Assembly: GCF_003205875.1 (NCBI RefSeq) | Contig: NZ_PUBZ01000112.1 | Location: forward strand, 1-39,869 | Length of the DNA stretch: 39,869 bases | Direction of reading: 5' to 3' | From: Herpetosiphon llansteffanensis | Lineage (GTDB): Bacteria; Chloroflexota; Chloroflexia; Chloroflexales; Herpetosiphonaceae | Part shown: in pieces, positions 1 to 9,100 of the stretch | How the letters are laid out: each line of letters starts with the position of its first letter | Position numbering within the stretch: the stretch's first letter is position 1 | Position numbers and translations under genes: made by a program | The notes under the pieces: generated by a model | Told to the model about the DNA's origin: nothing | Seen by the model: only the letters and a program-made list of their open reading frames with translations | The model's database searches: none

Positions 1-52
1 GAACTTCAGGGTCATGGGTCGATTGGTCGGGCGTTGGTTTTTTGCTGGCCAT
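1..52 (-). CDS. 5' end of a leftward gene, product unknown (partial)
   Basis: On the minus strand an ATG at 52 is preceded by AAGGAG with a 5-nt gap, a strong ribosome binding site. The frame is open to the window edge and gives 17 residues beginning MASKKPTPDQSTHDPEV. The rest lies outside the window, so no family can be named. It is divergent from the histidine kinase gene that starts near 144, with about 90 bp between them that must hold both promoters. The polar, proline-containing start suggests a cytoplasmic protein. A partner such as a response regulator is possible from position alone, but nothing in the sequence shows it. Confidence 0.5.
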   Translation of the reverse strand, partial: MASKKPTPDQSTHDPEV

Positions 53-143
53 GGGAACTCCTTGCGGCCCTCGACTTAAGATTGATACACCAGATCTGTC
101 TCACCTATGGTAGCACAGAGGGAAGCTCCAGCTCAAGACCCTT

Positions 144-2687
144 TTGATCACATGGGCTGCCGGGTTTGTGATTGCGGCAACGTTATTGGCCTATGAATTG
201 TTCGGCCATCAATGGCTTGGCTTTGGAACATCGGCGTTCTCAGGCTTTTTTCTAACTATCATCCCAGCGACCGGAACGGCCTTTGTAATGCTGCGGTACG
301 GAGCCTTTTCCTATAAACGGATTTGGACTCTGGATATCTTAATGATCATCCTCGTTAGCGCCGTGATTGTTGATATCGCTTTCATCATCATGATGTATCA
401 GCAGGTCGATGGGTTTGTGTTTTTGATTGCCTTTCTCGTTGCGGTGTTGACCTCAAGTTTCTGGTACCTCGACACGGGTGTCCGTAGAGTCTTCGAACGT
501 TATTTCTTGCGCCACCAGCATGACGCTGATATCTTGTATGGACTGATCAAGTGTCTTAATGTTACCATTCCGCTTGAAGCATCCATAAATCAGGCTATAA
601 ATTATATCGCCCTCCGGCTTCAACTCGAATGGGTCGCAATCCGACTAGAACCGCGACTGATCAAAACTGTCGATCATTTTTACATAATGGAGACTAAACG
701 CCTCGACTTGATTCATATATTATCGGGCTATCACGCTCCAGCCGAGCCCTCCTCCGATCCGCTGTCCTACACCGATTCAATCTTTGTCAATTACGATGAA
801 CAGGCCGAACCTATTGGACTGATCACGCTTGGTAGAAAGATTAGCTCAGAGGGCTTTGATAAAAAGGATCGTCAACTTATTAAACAGATAGCTCAATACA
901 TTAGCTGGTTCGTGGTCGCTAACAATCAGATCGAACTAATCAACATGATTGTTGATAGAATTTTGAAGGCACGTGACAACATCTTCAACGATCTCAACCA
1001 TCTGATTCATGACGAAATTATGGCTAAATTACACTGGATCTTTCAACAAATTGACCTTCTATGTGAGTATGAAACGCTCCCCTTGTTAACTCAGTCTAAC
1101 CTTCGGGCTATTGGTACCGTCGCCAATACGGCATCTTCCTTCCTTCGAGCCTCGATCATACGGCAACAAATAGCAATCCCCGGTGTTGAAGAAGATTTTT
1201 TGGCCTCAATGCTAGCTATGATCCATCAGCTTTTTCCAGCGAATAGTCCAGTACTGGAATGGATTAGTCCAAAGAAGGAAGATGTTAACACATGGCAGAA
1301 TTTTTCGATTGAGCACAAACGTGACATATACCGTATTATCCATTCAGCTATAACAAATGCATTAAACCATGGCAGCCCAGACCATGTTTCTATCAGCTTC
1401 AATAGTGACATGGATAACCTGTTAGTGAGCGTTACTGACAATGGAACTGGATTCGATACCAAACAGATTGGCCAGAAAATAACGAGCACAGGGTTGATGA
1501 CAATGATGGAGCGTTCGCGAGGCATTGGTGCTAAGCTGAACATTCAATCAAGTCCAGGCGACGGCACAAAGATCACCCTAAGCTTATCGCGCATGCTCTT
1601 GTCCGCCAGTCCGGCTAAACCATATGTACTTCAGGCCATGTCCGAGGCTATTTCCAACAGTGAGCCATCCCCACCTGATATTGCAGAACTACCAGACAAT
1701 GAAGATATTCCTACACGTATTACACCGCTTACACCGCTGACTGAGCAGGCTCAGGTTGTAGCATCTAAAGCATTCGCCCGAATTGCAGTGGTATCGACCT
1801 TTTTTGGCCTCTTACTGGGCGGATTTGGTATGTTGCTCTTCCAATCTAGCAAGCATCCCGCTGCCGATCCACCAAGGCCAGCCATTAAGGGCAGTCTTTC
1901 AGTCGATGAACATCGTGACTACTACGGTACGCCGGTGTACCTTGATGCCCGCAAACCGAATGGAATGCTGAGATCGGAAGATATCCTTGATATTGGCGAT
2001 ACATTAACGGTAACCTTCCAAGTCCGAAACACGTCGGCATATTCGCTATATGCCAAGATTTTGGCTTTAGGATCTCATGGTCCTGGAGGCATCGTTGGTA
2101 ATTGGAGCGCGCCTGGTGTCGACTTTCCCACTAGGGAGGATATCTGGATTGACTCGGGCGAAGCCTATTCAATGACAACAACGCAGATATTTAATACCCC
2201 TGGCGACTATTTTATCGAACCTATCTTCCAAGATATGTACGACGGCTGGCATGGTATTGAACCATTTCCGAGGATTATTTTTTTCGTAGTCGACCGAGTA
2301 AGCCCTATTATCACTCAAACCTTGCTCATCCACGCCAACCAAGATTGGCAGTACACCGATATTTATGCACAACCGGGTGACATTGTATCCATTAAAACGC
2401 TTAACGGACGGTGGACTACTGATATTAATAGTCGTCCGCTCATTGATGCGGAAGGATATCTGGGCGAACAACCCTCTTGGCTGCCGGTGGCAAATGCCAA
2501 CTTGGGCCAGTTGGTTGGCACTATCGGTAGCTGGGAGTTTAGCATTGGTCAAGAGGAAAGCTTCGTAATGCCTGCCTATCAGGGCATGATCCGATTAAAG
2601 GTCAACGACGCACCATGTGAAGATCCATGCCTTCTCGATAATCAGGGCGCGATACTTGTATCAGTTACGGTTCTCCGGCAAAAGTAG
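144..2687 (+). CDS. Membrane sensor histidine kinase with C-terminal LecA/PA-IL-like extracytoplasmic domain
   Basis: 847 residues. The N-terminus (about 5-110) has four hydrophobic segments, followed by a GAF-like region (about 130-270). A HisKA_3-type dimerisation helix has H289 followed by D290 E291, where H289 is the likely phosphoacceptor. A HATPase domain follows, with N box N405-N408, G1 D432-N-G-T-G and a GDGTKI G2 motif. A fifth membrane segment lies at about 546-566. The last 260 residues would be outside: a beta-rich stretch, then about 730-847 resembling the LecA/PA-IL galactose-binding fold (tryptophan and PGD near the start, LVGTIGSWEFSIG, LKVND, and DNQGAILVSV at the end). A kinase with its ligand domain at the C-terminus is unusual; normally sensors sit N-terminally. 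The start is uncertain: the frame opens at 114 without an ATG, and TTG 144 is the first plausible start. The kinase call is strong; the lectin call is pattern recognition. Confidence 0.85.
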   Translation: MITWAAGFVIAATLLAYELFGHQWLGFGTSAFSGFFLTIIPATGTAFVMLRYGAFSYKRIWTLDILMIILVSAVIVDIAFIIMMYQQVDGFVFLIAFLVAVLTSSFWYLDTGVRRVFERYFLRHQHDADILYGLIKCLNVTIPLEASINQAINYIALRLQLEWVAIRLEPRLIKTVDHFYIMETKRLDLIHILSGYHAPAEPSSDPLSYTDSIFVNYDEQAEPIGLITLGRKISSEGFDKKDRQLIKQIAQYISWFVVANNQIELINMIVDRILKARDNIFNDLNHLIHDEIMAKLHWIFQQIDLLCEYETLPLLTQSNLRAIGTVANTASSFLRASIIRQQIAIPGVEEDFLASMLAMIHQLFPANSPVLEWISPKKEDVNTWQNFSIEHKRDIYRIIHSAITNALNHGSPDHVSISFNSDMDNLLVSVTDNGTGFDTKQIGQKITSTGLMTMMERSRGIGAKLNIQSSPGDGTKITLSLSRMLLSASPAKPYVLQAMSEAISNSEPSPPDIAELPDNEDIPTRITPLTPLTEQAQVVASKAFARIAVVSTFFGLLLGGFGMLLFQSSKHPAADPPRPAIKGSLSVDEHRDYYGTPVYLDARKPNGMLRSEDILDIGDTLTVTFQVRNTSAYSLYAKILALGSHGPGGIVGNWSAPGVDFPTREDIWIDSGEAYSMTTTQIFNTPGDYFIEPIFQDMYDGWHGIEPFPRIIFFVVDRVSPIITQTLLIHANQDWQYTDIYAQPGDIVSIKTLNGRWTTDINSRPLIDAEGYLGEQPSWLPVANANLGQLVGTIGSWEFSIGQEESFVMPAYQGMIRLKVNDAPCEDPCLLDNQGAILVSVTVLRQK

Positions 2688-3109
2688 TCCCTGAAGGGTA
2701 TTTGTTGAAGGGTCTCGTTTCTACTGTATTTTTGTCCAAAAGATAATTAAGGTTGGTAAGTTTAATTCATGCAATAAGGTGTAATTGACGGGTCATTCAA
2801 ATGGCCATGCAATCCTTACAATCCTTTGCATCCTTCGATCATCCAGCTCCTACCCACATTTCCCCCTAACCTACCGTTAGCCATTGCAATAAGACTGTTT
2901 TGGGGTTCATGTCGTGGCTAAGTGCGGTACGTGATAAAGATGTACGTGATGAATATGTAATCTCTGCGTGAATTTGATGGAAAATCCTAGCTACATTCAT
3001 GAAAAAAAAGAGTGTGATTGCATCTAATTTAAGGAGCAAGTATATTCATCCCCCATTATGTTGTTGTCCATCGTTGGATTGTCGCTTTCGTGGTGTTTGG
3101 AGGAATCGT
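2688..3109. other. Intergenic region without a recognisable gene
   Basis: This 420-bp stretch separates the kinase gene from the RHS gene. No coding frame with a ribosome binding site, no tRNA and no convincing terminator hairpin was seen. The RHS reading frame is open back to an ATG at 2999, but that ATG has no Shine-Dalgarno sequence and would place 37 cysteine-rich residues before a normal signal peptide. It is treated here as leader. Confidence 0.5.
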
Positions 3110-6100
3110 ATGCAACGTCTGCGTCGTTGGTCGTTGGGGCTATTCGTTTGTCTTGTGCTGAGTCTTTTGCCGCGAGCTGGATTACAGGCCCAATCCTTGG
3201 AGGATGCGGCCACGCGCTTTGCCCAACAACGCGCCCACGTGATTGGAAATCGCCAACTGCCAACTGACAATCAGGGAAACACCACCTTTCCGATGATTCC
3301 CTCAGTTGATCAAGCCGTGCGGCTCCAACAACTTGAGCAGCGTGCGCTCAATGAACAACAGCGCAATCCAGCGTCTCTAACCCGTACTTCAACGTCAACC
3401 CAGCCTAGTAGACCAAATCTTGGTACTCCACCAGTGGTTAAACCTGCCCCAACGCCCCAACTGACGGGAGTGACTGAACTCCCGCAATATCGCACTGCTA
3501 CCAGTAAAGTTTTGGCGTTTCCTGATGGACATTGGGAGACGCGGATCTATGCTGCTCCGATTCACTATCGTGATCGTAATGGCACATGGGCTGCTTATAC
3601 TCCCATCTTAAAGTCAGCCCAACAGCGCCATGCAGCTATTGCTGGCTATGCGGTTACTGGCACTGATGTCGATCTGTGGTTTGCCCATGCCGATACCAAA
3701 ACCTTGGCTCAGCAGCAGCGCAATTTGGTTGAATTCGCCTATGCTGGCGTACAGGTTGGCTTTACGCCACGTGATGTTGATTTGAAGGTGCCGATTGTTG
3801 CCGGCCAGATGATTACCTACCCTAATGCATTCTCCAATGCCGATCTCCGCTATACCGCAACTGGTCCAGGCCTGAAAGAAGAAGTGATTTTTCATAAGCC
3901 ACCAGCCAACAATTTTGCGCTTAACGTCGATCTCAAGATTGCTGGCGGCGAAGCCGAACAACAAGGCCAAATCGTTGTGATCAAGGGGGCCAATGCTAAA
4001 CCCGCATTGGTACTCAGTGCGCCCTATTTAATTGATGCCAAGGGTCAGATGAGCACTGCTGTTTCGGTGACGCTCAAAGATTTAGGCGATGGTCAATCAA
4101 TTTTAGTTTATACACCCAACCAACCATGGTTGAACGACCCTGCTCGACAGTATCCGGTGATCCTTGACCCAACCATTAGCCCAATTTTTCCGGCTGGCGA
4201 TACTTATGTGACTAATAATGCGGCGATTTCAGGGATTGAGCACTGGCCTGAAACAGCGTTATTTTTGGGCTATTCCCAAATTCAGGATAGACCTACTGAT
4301 CCACCAAAATTGCTAAGTCGCTTCGTGATGAATTTTCAATTGCCCGGTTTACCAGCCGATGTGACCCCTGGCGATATTGATAGTGCTGAACTGACAATTT
4401 TTCAGTTTATTAATGAACGGGGCGGGGCATATGATACGCGAATCTACTCCACAATTGACCCTTGGGATGAACAAGCAATCGATTGGGATAATCACGACTC
4501 GATCCAAGGCGATTTTTATAGTACTCAATCGGTCAGTACCGGCGGTGGATGGAAAACCTTTAGCTTAACGTCCTTACTGCAAAGCTGGTATAGCAGCGAT
4601 AGTAGTCATCCACGAGGGATTTTATTCACCGCTGCTGATGAAACTCGTGCTGGAGGACTATTTTCCTCAAGCTCATGTTTTCATGGAAACTATTGTCATC
4701 CTTTGATTTATCCAGCGGAAGATCCCCGCCCATACTTGACAATTAATTACACACCTGCGCCACCACCGCCACCACACTATAACGAAGTCCGCACGGTTGA
4801 GCATTTGAGCATCACGCCGAATCCGGTGCCAGCCCCCAATAACACTGTTACCGCGCGCTTTACCTTGCACAATGTGGGAACACGCCTAATTCAAATTCCT
4901 GAATTACAGGTACAGGTCAACGGACCGCAAGGGCAAGTTCATTTTCCGGCAGTGCAGAATGTGCGGCTTGAGCCTGGTCAGCGCTATACCTATGAACAAG
5001 CGCGGATCATGCCAAATGCAGGGACGCATTATGCCAAAGCGATGTTTCGCGATGCGAGTACGTGGTATCGGGTCTATATCGCGCCGGGCAGCGGCATCAA
5101 GAATGAAACCAGTTTTCTGGTCAAATCGGATTTACCGCCACTCGATAATCAAACCCAAGGCCCCCATGCCGATAATGGGTCAGTGGGCGAACCTGTCAAT
5201 ACCTCAACTGGCAACTTTTTCTCCGCATGGACTGATTTGACGGTGATTGACCTGGGCCTATCGTTGGTCTTCGGACGGGTCTTCAATAGTCTTGATGTTG
5301 ATACCGAAGGGTTGTTTGGTTGGGGCTGGGCCAGTAGCTACGATGAACGACTGATCCGACGACCTGATGAATCGGTGATCTATATCCAAGGTAGCGGCCA
5401 GCAGGTATTGTTTGATGCCAATTTCCAAACGAGCTACCAAGAGGTGATCGACCCCGATACGGGCGAATCGAACGGGGTCGAAGTGAGTGTGCCCGATGGC
5501 AGTTATCACGGGGTTACCGGTTTTGATCTCCAGTTGAGCCGCGATGTGACCAACCAACGCTGGACACTGCGTGATCAGGATGGGATGACGCGCAGCTTTA
5601 ACCCCGACGGACGACTTGAAACCATCACTGATCACTTTAGCAATCAGGTTGCCCTACACTACAGCGATAATCGCCTGGTTGAAATTCAGGGGCCAAGCCA
5701 AACCTGCCAATTGATCTGGCAGCAACAACGGGTTACTGAACTGCGATGTCCGCAGGCAACCCAGCTCTATCGCTATGATGGGGCTGGCAATTTGGTTGAA
5801 GTGCTCAATCAGGCCAATCAATCAACCAGCTACCAGTATGATCAAAACCACCGCATTACCCGGATTACGGATGGGGCGGGACGCTTGGTGGTGGAAAATC
5901 GCTACGATACCCAAGGTCGGGTTGAGCAACAACGCGAAGGTTTGAGCGATTGGCGACAATTTGGCTATACACCAGCTAGCCGCACAACCACCTACCGCGA
6001 TGCCCGTGGTAATCCTATCACCGATAGCTACGACGACCGTGGACGCTTGATCGAACGGGTTGATGCGCTCAACAATCGTGAACAGTACAGCTACGATGAT

Positions 6101-9100
6101 CAAAATCGGCTGACGAGCCGCACCAATGCGCTTAATCTTACGTGGCACTATCGCTATGATGTGCAGGGCAATCTGTTGAGCACCACTGATCCATTAGGGA
6201 GTGTGTGGCGCTCAGAGTACGATGCCAATAGCAATAAACTGCGCGATACCGATCCCCTTGGTGCGACCACGATTTTCACCTATAGCAATAATCTGCTGGT
6301 CGCGCAACAGCATGCGTTGGGTGGCGTGCGAATCTATACCACCACACCAACAGGCTTAGTCGTGGCTGAGCGTGATGAACTTGGGCACATGCTGCAACGC
6401 AGTTTTTCGGCTCAAGGCTTGCTGCTCAGCGAAACCGATGCCCTTGGTGCGCAAACGCGTTATGAATACAACGCCGCAGGCGATCAGGTTGCCATGATCG
6501 ATGCCCTTGGCAATCGGGTGGCGTATGCCTACGATCCACAGCGCCGATTGACCAGCATTCGTTATCCTGATGGGAGCACGCAGACATTTGTCTATGATCC
6601 CATGGGCAATCTGGTTGCGGAAACCAATCGTTTAGGCCAAGAACGCCGCCGATTCTACGATGGTAGCCATCGGTTGATTGGCGAGACCGATTTTGCGGGG
6701 GCCGTTACCGACTATTATTATGACCAAACCGATAACCTGGTGCGCATGGTCGATGCGCAGAATCAGGAAACCCGTTTCAGCTACGATGCCATTAATCGCT
6801 TGACCAGCCGTACTAATCGGCTTGGCCATACCTGGTCGTATGCCTATGATGCGATTGGGCAACTAATTCGTGAGCGTGACCCGCTTGGCCGCGAAACTCG
6901 CCATGAATACGATGCTTTAGGCCGTGAAATTCGCACCATCGATCCCTTAGGTCGGGTGACAACTCGCCAATTTGATGCGCGTAATCAACTGCTCAGCGAA
7001 ACCAATCCACGTGGCTCAACCACGACGATGCGCTACGACCAAGCAGGTCGCATGATTGAGCAGGTCGATGTATCGGGAGCACACACGCGCTATGAATACG
7101 ATTTGGTTGGCAATCAGATTGCCACCATCGATGCTGTAGGCCAACGCAGTACAACCCAGTACGATTCGGCTAATCGGCAAGTGCAAACAATCAATCGAGT
7201 TGGCGCAAGCGTTCGCTATCAATACGACGCAGTTGGTCGCGTGATTGCCACGACCGATGAGCGCGGTGCAACCAACCGTACTACGTATGATTCGATGGAT
7301 CGTCCGATCAAAGAGATTGATGCGCTTGGCCATACCACAACGAAGGTCTATGATGCTGAAGGCCATCTGATTGAGCAAATTGATCCACGCGGCTATCGCC
7401 AGCGCTGGGGCTACGATAGCGCAGGTCGCCAAATCTTTGCAATCGATCGCACAGGAGCTAAAACCAGTACGATCTACGATGTGCTTGGTCATACCACAGC
7501 AACGATCGATGCACTCGGTCAGCGCCGGACGACAGTCTATGATGCCGAAGGGTCGGTCATCGCCCAGCACGATGAGGCGGGCTTTGTAACCATGACCAGC
7601 TATGATGCGGTGGGCAATGCGATTCAGGTGACGAATCCACTGAATGCTACGACAACAACTGAGTACGATGCAGTCAATAATCCGATTCGCGTTACCGATG
7701 CACTGAGCGCGACAACGACCACTGACTATGATGCTGCCAATAATCCTGTGCGTGTGACCGATGCACTGGGCAATGTTACGACCACTGAATACGACGTGCT
7801 CAATCGCATGATTTCCACGCAAAATCCCTATGGAGCAGTTACCCGCACCGAATATGACGCTTTAGGTCGGGTGGTACGCACGATTGATCCACGCGGAGCT
7901 AGCAGCAGTAATCAATACGATCCCGAAGGCCGCGTGTTGGTCAGCATCGATGCCTTGGGCAACCGCACCCAAACCAGCTACGACAGCGCTGGCGCACCGA
8001 TCGACGTGATTGATGCGCGTGGCAATCGCACATCGACAACCTATGACGTGCTCGGGCGTGCCATTCGTCAGAGCGATGCATTGGGCAATCTCACGCTCCA
8101 GCAGTATGATCAAGTAGGCAATCTCATCAAAACCACCGATCCTCGTGGTGCTGTTACCCAGTATCGCTACGATGCTGAGCAACGCCAAATCGAGCGGATT
8201 GATGCGCTTGGTGAGCGCTGGCAGACGGACTATGATGCCCTTGGTCGCACGCTACGCACACGTGACCCATTGGACAATAGCGAAACCAATAGCTATGATC
8301 CACGTGGTAATCTGCTCCAAGTGACCAAGCCTGATGGTCAGGTGCTACGCTATCATTATGATGCGGTTAATAATCAAATCGCCAGCCAAGATGGACGTGG
8401 ATTTGTCACCACAAACACCTATGATCAAGCGCAACGCCTGATTCAAACCACCTCACCGTTAGGCCATCAAACCAGCAGTCAGTATGATGCCCTCGGTCGG
8501 GTTCGTGCTACCGTGGATGCCAAAGGCCATACCATGACCCGCCAGTACGATGCGCTTGGCCAAAGCCTGAGCATCACCGATGCACTCTCGAATACCATCA
8601 CCACCCGCTACGATATTGCTGGGATGCCCGCCATCACGCTTGACCCCAATGGCCATCGCCGCCAAACGAGCTACGATCTGCTTGGCCGGGCGATTGAAGA
8701 ACGCAATGCTTTAGGTCAAGCAACCCGCTATCGCTACGATGCGCTTGGTAATCGCATCAGCGAACAACATCCCAATCAACAGCAAATCACGACGCAATAT
8801 GATGCCCTGAATCGCCCAACAACCAGCACCTTCAGCGTTGGTCAGGCCGAAACGCTCAGCCACGATAGCGTTGGCAATCTGCTCCAAGCAGAAAGCGCAG
8901 CGGGCAAACAAACCACCAGCTACGATCGGCTTAATCGTCCGATTCGCGGGGTTGATGGAGCGGACAAGCTAGTCGAATGGCGCTATGACGCTGCTGGTCG
9001 CCGCACCCATGTGATTTATCCCGATGGCCGTATGGTGCAAACGCAGTACGATGCGAATGGTTGGCCCACTCAAATCGATGATGGTCGGGGGCATACGATC

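Noticed and set aside
7016-7822. 268-residue minus-strand open frame within the RHS gene
   Set aside because: It mirrors the YD-repeat codons, lacks a ribosome binding site and has low-complexity Ile/Arg composition. The other minus-strand frames in 3500-10000 are the same artefact.
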